From NCBI GenBank assembly GCA_017635565.1, contig JAGBLE010000002.1, positions 1-37,058 on the forward strand: a stretch of 37,058 nucleotides of DNA. Reading direction: 5' to 3'. Below, one piece after another: positions 1-6,511 of this stretch (the stretch's first letter is position 1; the number at the start of each line of letters is the position of its first letter). The stretch comes from Bacilli bacterium. Lineage in GTDB: Bacteria; Bacillota_I; Bacilli_A; RFN20; CAG-826. The notes under the pieces were generated by a model, which saw only the letters and a program-made list of their open reading frames with translations, was not told where the DNA came from and did no database searches. A program made the translations under genes and the position numbers.

Positions 1-369
1 GAAGTAAGTGAAAGAGCCAAAAGGGAAAATAAAATTGGTAATACAATTCAAATTATGGTCAAAGACACTCAATATCGCGCTCATAACAAATCTTTAACTT
101 TTGAGAATCACACCAATAGCGAAAAAGAAATTACAAAGGTTGCTTTAAAGCTTTATGAAGATAATTTCTTAGGATTAACAATAAGAGCGTTAGGGGTCAC
201 ATTGCAAAATCTCATCAGTGTAAAAGATATGAAAGTGCAGATGACTTTTTTTGATTACCAAATGCATGAAGAAGAAAGCAAAACAAAGCTTCTTATCAAT
301 GATATGAACCGAAAGCTTAAAGGTAAGCCTTTAAAAAGAGCAAGTGAGGTTAAGAAAAATGTAAATTAA
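1..369 (+). CDS. dinB: DNA polymerase IV (DinB), C-terminal part, cut by the window edge
   Basis: Y-family translesion polymerase. Only the last 122 or so residues are here: the reading frame is open from base 1, so the gene starts outside the window. What remains is the little-finger domain, recognisable from SERAKREN, the KIGNTIQIMVKD strand and FLGLTIRALGVTLQNL. After it comes QMTFFD, which fits the internal beta-clamp binding motif (QLxLF type) that Pol IV carries after the little finger, and then a basic tail. The catalytic palm is outside the window. Its TAA stop (367-369) lies inside the start region of the downstream xerD-like gene, so the two are probably co-transcribed. Family assignment rests on the little-finger pattern and clamp motif together. 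Confidence 0.85.
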   Translation, partial: EVSERAKRENKIGNTIQIMVKDTQYRAHNKSLTFENHTNSEKEITKVALKLYEDNFLGLTIRALGVTLQNLISVKDMKVQMTFFDYQMHEEESKTKLLINDMNRKLKGKPLKRASEVKKNVN

Positions 370-1240
370 AGATGCGATTGATTTATATAGTCAATATCTC
401 CTTGTAGAAAAAGGACTCAGTTTATTAACGATTCAATCATATATTGATGACTTACATCGTTTCTTTGAATTTTTTAAAGATAAAAAAGAGGTAAGCGATC
501 TTTCTCCATATGATTTAAATTCTTTTTTAGCGGAAGAATTGAACGAAGGAAAAAGCGTTTCCACTGTTTTAAGAAGATTATCATCAGTAAAAGGATTTTA
601 TGTCTTCTTAAGTAAAAATGGATATTTTACTGGTGAACTTCCAGAAGTTGATCCACCAAAAAAAGAATCAAGACTACCAACTTGTTTATCAATAGAAGAA
701 GTCGAGTTATTGCTTGATGCACCCAAACAAAATACTCCGAGTAGCATTCGTGATAAAGCGATGCTAGAACTAATGTACGCAAGTGGATTACGTGTCAGTG
801 AATTAATAAATTTAGAAAAGAAAAATATTAATTTGAAGCAAGGAATTGTCACAGTCTTTGGAAAAGGAGCAAAAGAAAGAAAAGTTCCAATGGGAGATTT
901 TGCTCAAGAATATATCGTCAAATATTTAAATGAAGCAAGGGACAAACTTAATGGTCGAGATTCCAAATATTTATTCTTGAATAAAAGTGGAAAACCAATA
1001 TCTCGCGTTTATTTCTTTAAACAAATTAAAAAATACGCTGCCGAAGTTGGAATTGATAAAGAGATATCGCCTCATACATTAAGGCACTGCTTTGCAACCC
1101 ACATGTTAGAAGGTGGAGCGCAATTAAGAACCGTTCAAGAAATGCTTGGACACGCTAATACAGCAACAACTCAAATCTACACTCATGTATCAAGTAAACG
1201 CATATTAAGTGCGTATGATTTGTTTATGAAAACAAAATAA
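365..1240 (+). CDS. xerD: Tyrosine recombinase, XerD/XerC type, with a stop codon at position 2 of the natural start
   Basis: Site-specific tyrosine recombinase, probably for resolving chromosome dimers. The N-terminal SAM-like core-binding domain (from IKDAIDLYSQYLLVEKGLS) is followed by the catalytic domain. All catalytic residues are present (numbering from codon 365): R143 (GLRVSEL), K167 (GKGAKER), H237/R240 (HTLRH), H263 (LGHA) and Y272 (IYTHV). Length, 291-293 residues, is normal for XerC/D. The start is odd. The expected ATG at 359, well spaced from GTGAGG (344-349), is followed at once by TAA (362-364), after which the frame stays open. In-frame starts after it are ATT (365, 377), or TTG at 539, which would remove the core-binding domain. 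AAA to TAA at 362 would explain it. The neighbours (dinB, deoB) give no sign that it is a phage or element integrase. Confidence 0.8.
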   Translation: MKDAIDLYSQYLLVEKGLSLLTIQSYIDDLHRFFEFFKDKKEVSDLSPYDLNSFLAEELNEGKSVSTVLRRLSSVKGFYVFLSKNGYFTGELPEVDPPKKESRLPTCLSIEEVELLLDAPKQNTPSSIRDKAMLELMYASGLRVSELINLEKKNINLKQGIVTVFGKGAKERKVPMGDFAQEYIVKYLNEARDKLNGRDSKYLFLNKSGKPISRVYFFKQIKKYAAEVGIDKEISPHTLRHCFATHMLEGGAQLRTVQEMLGHANTATTQIYTHVSSKRILSAYDLFMKTK

Positions 1241-1272
1241 TGTAAACTAAATAAGCCAAAGGAGAAAAAATA

Positions 1273-2496
1273 ATGTCATTCCCATATAAAAGAATATTCG
1301 TAATTGTTGCCGATTCAGTCGGTGTTGGATATGAGCCAGATGCTGATAAGTTTTTTAATGCTGGACATAGTGATTGGGGAAGTAATACCATCGCTCACAT
1401 TTCAGAAAAAATGCCTAATGGATTAAACATTCCAAATATGAACGCAATTGGTATTGCGGATTTAACTGATATTAAAGGCACAACAAAAGTTAATCACCCT
1501 CATTCTTATGTCGCTAGAAGTCGCGAAATAAGTAACGGCAAAGATACGATGACTGGGCACTGGGAAATGATGGGTATCAATACAAAAGTTCCATTTAAAA
1601 CTTTTACCGATACTGGATTCCCAAAAGAATTAATTAAGCTTCTCGAAGAAAAGACAGGACATAAAATCATCGGTAATTGTGCTGCTAGTGGAACCGAGAT
1701 AATCAAAGAACTCGGAGAAGAGCAAATGAGAGATAATTCTCTCATCGTTTATACTTCTAGCGATTCAGTTTTGCAAATTGCCGCTCATGAAGGAGTAACA
1801 GGAGTCGAAGAATTATATCGATGCTGTGAAATTGCTCGAGAAATTTGTATGAAGCCAGAATGGATGGTGGGAAGAATCATTGCTCGTCCATATGTTGGCA
1901 CTAATAGAAATGATTTTAAAAGAACGAGTAATCGTCATGACCTCGCTTTAAAGCCAACCTTACCAACTGTAATGAATGTTCTCCAAGAAAATGGATTTAT
2001 GACAGATTGCATCGGTAAAATAGGCGATATATTTGATGGATACGGAGTCACAAAAACTCAAAAAACAGTTTCTAACGAAGATGGAATGGATAAATCGATT
2101 GAAGAATTGATTAACTTTGATTTCACCGGTTTATGTTTCGTTAATCTCGTTGAATTCGATAGTGAATATGGCCATCGACGTGATCCAATTGGATATGGAG
2201 AATGTTTAGAAAGATTTGACAAAAGAGTGGGTGAATTCATTAAATCGATGAAAGAAGATGATTTATTAATCATCACTGCAGATCACGGTAACGACCCAAC
2301 TTGGCCAGGAAGTGATCACACAAGAGAAAAGATACCTCTACTTATGTATTCTCCTTCCATTAGAAATGGAAGATATTTAGATGAAAGAGAAACTTTTGGA
2401 GATATCGGCGCAACTATCTTAGAAAACTTCAATTTGAAAAAACCAGATAATCTAGTTGGCTCTCCAATAAAAGAAGTTCTTAGTGATAATCGATAA
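1273..2496 (+). CDS. deoB: Phosphopentomutase
   Basis: Interconverts ribose 1-phosphate and ribose 5-phosphate (and the deoxy forms) in nucleoside salvage, in the cytoplasm. It belongs to the alkaline-phosphatase-like metalloenzymes. The first metal ligand lies in ADSVGVG (D14); the phospho-accepting Thr is T92 in GKDTMTGHWEMMG; later metal ligands are in GDIFDGYG, TADHGNDPTW and SDHTREK. At 407 residues it is slightly longer than the usual 390 or so. AAGGAGA about 8 bases before the ATG is a strong ribosome site. It follows xerD by 32 bases without a terminator, so the two are probably co-transcribed; a strong hairpin closes the unit. The cdd gene at 26295-26696 works in the same salvage pathway. 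Confidence 0.97.
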   Translation: MSFPYKRIFVIVADSVGVGYEPDADKFFNAGHSDWGSNTIAHISEKMPNGLNIPNMNAIGIADLTDIKGTTKVNHPHSYVARSREISNGKDTMTGHWEMMGINTKVPFKTFTDTGFPKELIKLLEEKTGHKIIGNCAASGTEIIKELGEEQMRDNSLIVYTSSDSVLQIAAHEGVTGVEELYRCCEIAREICMKPEWMVGRIIARPYVGTNRNDFKRTSNRHDLALKPTLPTVMNVLQENGFMTDCIGKIGDIFDGYGVTKTQKTVSNEDGMDKSIEELINFDFTGLCFVNLVEFDSEYGHRRDPIGYGECLERFDKRVGEFIKSMKEDDLLIITADHGNDPTWPGSDHTREKIPLLMYSPSIRNGRYLDERETFGDIGATILENFNLKKPDNLVGSPIKEVLSDNR

Positions 2497-2499
2497 TTA

Positions 2500-2536
2500 A
2501 AATGCTTAGGCGAGAAACCTAAGCATTTATTTTTAG
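2500..2536. terminator. Bidirectional rho-independent terminator between deoB and the ABC permease gene
   Basis: An 11-base-pair perfect stem, AAATGCTTAGG (2500-2510) with CCTAAGCATTT (2518-2528), has a 7-base loop. On the + strand it is followed by a T-rich tract; read on the - strand it is followed by TTTTAATT. It lies between convergent genes and contains the TAG stop of the permease gene (2519-2521), so it should stop transcription from both sides. Confidence 0.9.
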
Positions 2537-3292
2537 TATTTTCTTTAACACATCAAATATAAAAGTCACTAGTAGCATTATTAATATCGCAATTAAAGAA
2601 TAAGCGAAAGTTGGAACCATTCCGTTAGAAGAATTAAGATAGGCACTTTGAATTGCTCTTCCCAGCCCTTCGCTAGAGCTACCAGAAATAACTTCCGCCA
2701 TAATTTCAATTTTGAAAGATAACGTGAAGCTTGATATTAACCCTAATGAAATTGTTTTAAATGCTAAAGGAAACTTAATCTTTAAGTTACTTTTAAAAAG
2801 ATTAGCCCCATCAACTCTTGTGGACATTAAGACAAATTCATCAATAGATGAATATCCACCGATAGTGGCTTCATAAACAATTGGAAAAACAATGATAACG
2901 ACAATATATATTGGAGCGTTTCTAAGTCCTGCAAGAACCAAAAATAAGAAAGTTAAAGCAGCAGTGGGAATTGATTTTAAAGCAACCATCGTTGGTTTAA
3001 AAACATATTTGAGTTTTATAAAATTGCCAACGATAACTCCTAATAAAATAGCAGTGGAACTTCCAATAGAAAATCCAATCAACATCCTTTCTAATGAACC
3101 CAAAATACATCTATAAGTAAATGGATCACCAAGATAAATAAACATTTGTTCGAATGTTTCTATTGGAGAGGGAAAAACAGATTGCTTTTGGCCTGCGATA
3201 AAATAAATAGAAACCCACAAAAGAAAAAAGAAAATTATTCCAATAAAGGATAAAAAATACTTATTAGAGATAACTTTCTTCGTTAATTTCAT
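2519..3292 (-). CDS. ABC transporter permease, NitT/TauT (SsuC-like) type
   Basis: Inner-membrane permease of 257 residues. It has an N-terminal hydrophobic helix (about 14-34), further helices across the protein, and the BPD_transp_1 cytoplasmic loop that contacts the ATPase (around STRVDGANLFKSNLKIKFPLAFKTI, matching the EAA-loop pattern ending in a hydrophobic Pro-containing segment). Family knowledge: these permeases work with a periplasmic-type lipoprotein and a separate ATPase to import small anions or vitamin precursors. Its ATG overlaps the TAA of the binding-protein gene by one base (TAATG), so the two are translationally coupled. No ATPase gene lies next to it or anywhere in this window, so the energising subunit must be encoded elsewhere or be shared. 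Substrate cannot be told from the sequence. Confidence 0.85.
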   Translation of the reverse strand: MKLTKKVISNKYFLSFIGIIFFFLLWVSIYFIAGQKQSVFPSPIETFEQMFIYLGDPFTYRCILGSLERMLIGFSIGSSTAILLGVIVGNFIKLKYVFKPTMVALKSIPTAALTFLFLVLAGLRNAPIYIVVIIVFPIVYEATIGGYSSIDEFVLMSTRVDGANLFKSNLKIKFPLAFKTISLGLISSFTLSFKIEIMAEVISGSSSEGLGRAIQSAYLNSSNGMVPTFAYSLIAILIMLLVTFIFDVLKKILKINA

Positions 3293-4236
3293 TAAAGTTT
3301 AATCACTCCATCATTTTCAATGATGTTTTTTGTGGCAGCAGCATCACTAACCGCATATGAATCAAGTTTTAAATCACCATATAAATATTTAAAAACTTTG
3401 CCTGGTAAATCATTTTCTTGGAAATATAAAACATGGTCTCCTTCATTCATAACTCCATCCTCATCTTTACCTGTTGATAAAATATACATATTTCCAAATG
3501 TGATAGTGGCAGCGATTTTATAATTAGCAGCGTTATTAAGCTCTTTAATTCCTCCATGAGTAGGAGCAACAATAATGTCATAATTATTAGTCGAGAATTG
3601 AGCCATAGGGGCTGCTGCTAAAAAATTCTCGTTTTCGGCATAGTTATAAAAGGCAACTGCTGGGGCACCTGATGGACAAACAATTTTTAAAGATGAATAA
3701 TCCACTTCGGTGAGTTCAGAAGGAACGTAAAAAAGTTCATCATCTATACTTCGTATAGAAGGATTAATCAAGCTTACGAAGCTTTTAATTTCATCTTTGA
3801 TTTCATTAGCGTATTCAAACCCTAAAGAAAAACCATTATTGTTCTTGGTTACATTAAATGCCGGACCAGCGGCAACTCCAAATCTTGATGCCTGCGCTTC
3901 ATTTGATCCAGCCTTTTCAATTCCTGCCTTGATTAAAGTTGGATCATTAATTCCTGACTCAACATCGTTTTTAATTGAATTCAAAAAAGCATCAACTTTT
4001 GATTTATCGGAATTGTTATTCACAAATATTGAAGCTTGAATAATTCTTTTATCTGTTTTTTCTAAAAAATCAGTTTGGACATTTTTGTAAACTGAAAATC
4101 CCTTTGATTGAGTAGCAAACACAACTGGTTGCGCTGTAAAAATATAATCAAATTGAATTTCGCTTGGCTGATTATTTTGACTGCATCCGATTACGCCAAG
4201 TAAGATAGTCGGAATAAATAAAAATGCTTTTTTCAT
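3292..4236 (-). CDS. ABC transporter substrate-binding lipoprotein, apparently circularly permuted
   Basis: Secreted lipoprotein of 314 residues: signal peptide 1-17 and a lipobox ending GVIG-C18. The order of parts is unusual. Residues 28-170 (DYIFTAQPVVF, then IIQASIFVNN, an all-helical stretch, and NPSIRSIDDELFY) resemble the second half of NitT/TauT-type binding proteins. Residues 183-314 (LKIVCPSGAPAVAFYNY, IIVAPTHGGI, YKIAATITFGNMYILS, NDLPGKVFKYLYG) resemble the first half, which in the family normally follows the signal peptide. The canonical C-terminus therefore seems joined to the canonical N-terminus by the segment at about 171-182, and the protein ends inside lobe 2. GAGGT about 10 bases before the ATG is a good ribosome site. 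It is coupled to the permease downstream and divergent from a Crp/Fnr regulator. Transporter role is likely; permutation is my inference; ligand unknown. Confidence 0.8.
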   Translation of the reverse strand: MKKAFLFIPTILLGVIGCSQNNQPSEIQFDYIFTAQPVVFATQSKGFSVYKNVQTDFLEKTDKRIIQASIFVNNNSDKSKVDAFLNSIKNDVESGINDPTLIKAGIEKAGSNEAQASRFGVAAGPAFNVTKNNNGFSLGFEYANEIKDEIKSFVSLINPSIRSIDDELFYVPSELTEVDYSSLKIVCPSGAPAVAFYNYAENENFLAAAPMAQFSTNNYDIIVAPTHGGIKELNNAANYKIAATITFGNMYILSTGKDEDGVMNEGDHVLYFQENDLPGKVFKYLYGDLKLDSYAVSDAAATKNIIENDGVIKL

Positions 4237-4250
4237 TAATAATTACCTCA

Positions 4251-4279
4251 TTGCTATATTATATTAATTAATATATTAT
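4251..4279 (+). promoter_or_regulatory. Probable promoter of the Crp/Fnr-type gene
   Basis: A -35-like TTGCTA (4251-4256) and a -10-like TATTAT (4274-4279) are 17 bases apart. Transcription would start around 4286, inside the palindrome described next, giving a leader of only about 16 bases without a Shine-Dalgarno. The stretch is very AT-rich, so other -10 choices exist. On the other strand TATAAT occurs at 4258-4263 and at 4275-4280, either of which could serve the binding-protein gene. Confidence 0.5.
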
Positions 4280-4301
4280 ATATGTGATTTAAATCACGTA
4301 T
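4280..4301. promoter_or_regulatory. CRP-like palindromic operator between the regulator and the ABC genes
   Basis: GTGATTTAAATCAC (4284-4297) is a perfect 14-base palindrome, and the 22 bases 4280-4301 are symmetric except at one position per arm. It fits the Crp-family pattern TGTGA-N6-TCACA (here TGTGA-N6-TCACG). It ends directly before the ATG of the Crp/Fnr-type gene, so binding would block that gene. Relative to the - strand TATAAT at 4258-4263 its centre lies near -40, the position from which Crp-type proteins activate. Inference: the regulator represses itself and controls the ABC genes. Confidence 0.75.
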
Positions 4302-4889
4302 ATGAAAGATATTGTTAAATTAATAACCAAAAATAGTGGAATCAAATATGATGAAGTAACCGCTAAGAAAAATCAGACTCTCTTTTTTGAAGGAGATGAA
4401 TGTAAAGAAATTGGATTAATTATTTCTGGAAAAGTTAGTATCATCTCATATTTTTCTGACGGACAAGAAGTTATCTACAACACATTATCAAGAGGAGAGA
4501 TGTTTGGGAATAACCTTATTTTTTCAAGTCATCCATTTTATAGAGGGGATGTCGTTGCTATTGAAGATTCCATAATTGCGTACATAACAAAGGAAGAACT
4601 TTTGAAAGCAATGAGTGAAAATGTAGGTTTATTAGAACAATATTTAAAATCACAAGCTGACTTCAGTAAACAATTGAATTTGAAAATAAAATTATTAACA
4701 ATAAATAACGCTAAAGATCGAATCAGATATTTCTTAGCAGTAAACAAGAACGAATATAAATATCGATCAATAACTAAACTAGCAAAAGAGCTATATTTAA
4801 CAAGAGAAACAGTTAGTCGAACAATCTACAAAATGGAAAAAGACAAAGAGATTAAAATTGAGAACAAAACAATAAAATTGAAGTCGTGA
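4302..4889 (+). CDS. Crp/Fnr-family transcription regulator
   Basis: Cytoplasmic DNA-binding regulator of 195 residues. The N-terminal cupin-like sensor domain (about 20-110) shows FFEGDECKEIGLIISGKVSI and GEMFGNNLIFSS; the C-terminal winged helix (about 148-195) has the helix-turn-helix SITKLAKELYLTRETVSRTIYKM. In cAMP-binding members the cassette reads GExxGE...R(S/T); here it is GEMFGNN, so cAMP binding is doubtful. There is one Cys near the start (C34) rather than the Cys cluster of FNR, so an iron-sulphur sensor is unlikely. No Shine-Dalgarno precedes the ATG; instead a CRP-like palindrome abuts it, which suggests a very short leader and autoregulation. Divergent placement makes the ABC permease/binding-protein operon the likely target. 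The gene ends in TGA. Confidence 0.9.
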   Translation: MKDIVKLITKNSGIKYDEVTAKKNQTLFFEGDECKEIGLIISGKVSIISYFSDGQEVIYNTLSRGEMFGNNLIFSSHPFYRGDVVAIEDSIIAYITKEELLKAMSENVGLLEQYLKSQADFSKQLNLKIKLLTINNAKDRIRYFLAVNKNEYKYRSITKLAKELYLTRETVSRTIYKMEKDKEIKIENKTIKLKS

Positions 4890-5067
4890 AGTAACAATTA
4901 GTAGATAATTAGTAGGTGGAAAACTTGAATAAATGTGGATAAAACATTGTGGATTTGCACGGTGAATAATCCATGTTTTTATTTTTTAATCAGCATTTAA
5001 ATATGTTCCAATCAATGTTTTTTATATCATTGGTTAACATAATGGACATTATACGAAGTAATTATTA
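4890..5067. other. Intergenic stretch with DnaA-box-like and DnaA-trio-like sequences
   Basis: No reading frame of note. Just after the regulator's stop, AATTAGTAG occurs twice (4896-4904 and 4907-4915) and runs directly into GTGGAAAAC. Then come TGTGGATAA (4934-4942), the exact complement of the DnaA box TTATCCACA, the weaker TGTGGATTT (4948-4956) and GGTGAATAA (4961-4969). On the - strand this reads as DnaA boxes followed by CTACTAATTATCTACTAATT, the arrangement of box plus trio repeats in the Bacillus subtilis unwinding region. The rest (4970-5067) is AT-rich with no clear structure. No dnaA or dnaN is nearby, so an origin is not claimed. Confidence 0.5.
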
Positions 5068-5101
5068 TCACAAAAAATAAAGGGAGATAAATCAATCTCC
5101 C
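5068..5101 (-). terminator. Rho-independent terminator after nadD/yqeK
   Basis: On the - strand, downstream of the nadD/yqeK stop at 5128, GGGAGAT and ATCTCCC form a 7-base-pair GC-rich stem (5082-5088 with 5095-5101) with a 6-base loop, followed by TTTATTTTTTG. It ends the yqeG-to-nadD/yqeK transcript before the convergent regulator gene. Confidence 0.85.
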
Positions 5102-5127
5102 ATTCTCTAACGAATTACAAACTTTGA

Positions 5128-6222
5128 TTACTTATAATACTGTTCTATTGCGGCCACTGTTAATGGATTCTTATAATCAATTCCATGTCGAACATAATAA
5201 TCAACATTTGAATCCATCACAATTTTAAATCCGCTCCAAAGATTATTCTTCATAGCATCAATTAAGTCTTTTGAATCAAATCCTCTTGTTGGCTCAATTT
5301 TATCAGCGCAGTAAACAATAATTCCGATTTCTCCAATATTAGAATTCGCTGTTGTATGATATTTAATAGAGGTTAAAATTTCTTCATCTTCTATCCCAAA
5401 TTCTGTCTTAGCAATATATTCACCAGTAAATTGATGATAAATAACTCTTGGATAGTTAATGTATTCGCTATAATGTTCCACCATTATTTGCTTTTCTTTT
5501 TCTCGTGGAAGTTCTTTTCCACAATCATGTATTAATCCTGCTACTAAAGCTTTTTTCGGTTCTTTAAGATGATTCGATTTAGCGATTTCATACGATAATA
5601 ATCCAACACTCTTAGAGTGAATATAACGATCTAATGACATTCTATTTTTGATATTTTCCATAAAATATAGGTCATGATCAATTATGTATCGAATAACTGG
5701 TTCTGGAGTGTCTAATGATTTTAAATCTCTAATATCAGAGGAATTTATTCCATTTATTTCTCCTGGAATATTGATCATAGAAAATCTTTTGATGTTTCCA
5801 CTACCTTTTTCTTCGTTTAAACGGCCATAGAAGACGATTTGGACCAATTTTGATATCTCACTAGCTTCCATCCATTTATCGAAATTATTGACCTGATCTA
5901 AGCCAATTAAGAGATATAGTTTATCGTTTGGATACACTTTTTTAAAATGCCTAATCGTATTAATTGAATAATTGATATCTGTTTTTAAATCAGCTTCATA
6001 TCTTGAGATAGAAAAAACATCTTCTTTTCCACTATCTTTGATCGCCAATTCAATCATTTTAATTTTATCTTCGACTGGTAATGATTCGTTTTTCCATACA
6101 GATATTTTTGCAGGGATAAAAATCACCTCAGCGTTTAAGAATTCTGAGGCTTCTTTTGCCATTTTTATATGGCCATTATGAATTGGATCAAATGCACCAC
6201 CGAAGAGAATTATATTTTTCAT
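5128..6222 (-). CDS. nadD: Fusion of nicotinate-mononucleotide adenylyltransferase (NadD) and HD-domain YqeK
   Basis: Two enzymes in one 364-residue chain. Residues 1-190 are NadD, which makes nicotinate adenine dinucleotide from NaMN and ATP: GGAFDPIHNGH with H15 and H18, and the SSDIR (about 161-165) form of the ISSTxxR motif. Residues from about 194 are YqeK, an HD phosphohydrolase with H202, the H232-D233 pair in IHDCGKE, a later YHT and an ADKIEPTR segment. Family knowledge: YqeK hydrolyses diadenosine tetraphosphate symmetrically. In Bacillus the two are separate neighbours; fused versions occur in Mollicutes. The start overlaps the stop of yhbY by four bases (ATGA), implying coupled translation. 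The rsfS gene that usually follows yqeK is absent; a terminator stands there instead. Confidence 0.93.
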   Translation of the reverse strand: MKNIILFGGAFDPIHNGHIKMAKEASEFLNAEVIFIPAKISVWKNESLPVEDKIKMIELAIKDSGKEDVFSISRYEADLKTDINYSINTIRHFKKVYPNDKLYLLIGLDQVNNFDKWMEASEISKLVQIVFYGRLNEEKGSGNIKRFSMINIPGEINGINSSDIRDLKSLDTPEPVIRYIIDHDLYFMENIKNRMSLDRYIHSKSVGLLSYEIAKSNHLKEPKKALVAGLIHDCGKELPREKEKQIMVEHYSEYINYPRVIYHQFTGEYIAKTEFGIEDEEILTSIKYHTTANSNIGEIGIIVYCADKIEPTRGFDSKDLIDAMKNNLWSGFKIVMDSNVDYYVRHGIDYKNPLTVAAIEQYYK

Positions 6223-6509
6223 TTAATCTTAATTTTTGGATTCTCTTTATTCCTACGGAATAAGATGATTACTCTTCCCACAACCGAAACCACTTCAGCG
6301 TGTAATTTACTAGATAAATCTAGTGTCAATTCCATTATTGGAGTGGTTGCGTTTTTTAAAACTTCTATTCTGATTAATTCACGTGCATCGAGAGCTTTAT
6401 CAAGCATATTTAAAGCAGAATCAGTAATTTCGCTTTTACCGATTTGATATTTGGTTTTATCGCTTACAATGTACGCTTTTAAAAATTTCTTTTGTTCTTT
6501 TGTTAGCAT
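6219..6509 (-). CDS. yhbY: Ribosome assembly RNA-binding protein YhbY (CRM domain)
   Basis: A 96-residue single CRM-domain protein. The family binds pre-50S particles. Visible signature: LTKEQKKFLKAYI at the start, ALNMLDKALDARELIRIEVL in the middle and VGRVIILFRR near the end, in the order expected of CRS1/YhbY domains. In E. coli and Bacillus the usual length is about 97. It sits between yqeH (2 bases upstream) and nadD/yqeK (4-base overlap), the standard Firmicutes order except that aroE is missing. Stop is TGA. Confidence 0.92.
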   Translation of the reverse strand: MLTKEQKKFLKAYIVSDKTKYQIGKSEITDSALNMLDKALDARELIRIEVLKNATTPIMELTLDLSSKLHAEVVSVVGRVIILFRRNKENPKIKIK

Positions 6510-6511
6510 AA

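Noticed and set aside
359-1240. xerD-like recombinase as an integrase of a mobile element
   Set aside because: It sits between dinB and deoB with XerC/D length and no att-like repeats, phage or transfer genes nearby.
4261-4274. ATATTAATTAATAT palindrome as a second operator
   Set aside because: Pure A/T palindromes are expected by chance in such an AT-rich promoter gap.
4890-5067. Claiming this gap as the chromosomal origin
   Set aside because: DnaA boxes and trio-like repeats are suggestive, but dnaA, dnaN, rpmH and gyrB are not adjacent, and the trio-like motif recurs in other gaps.
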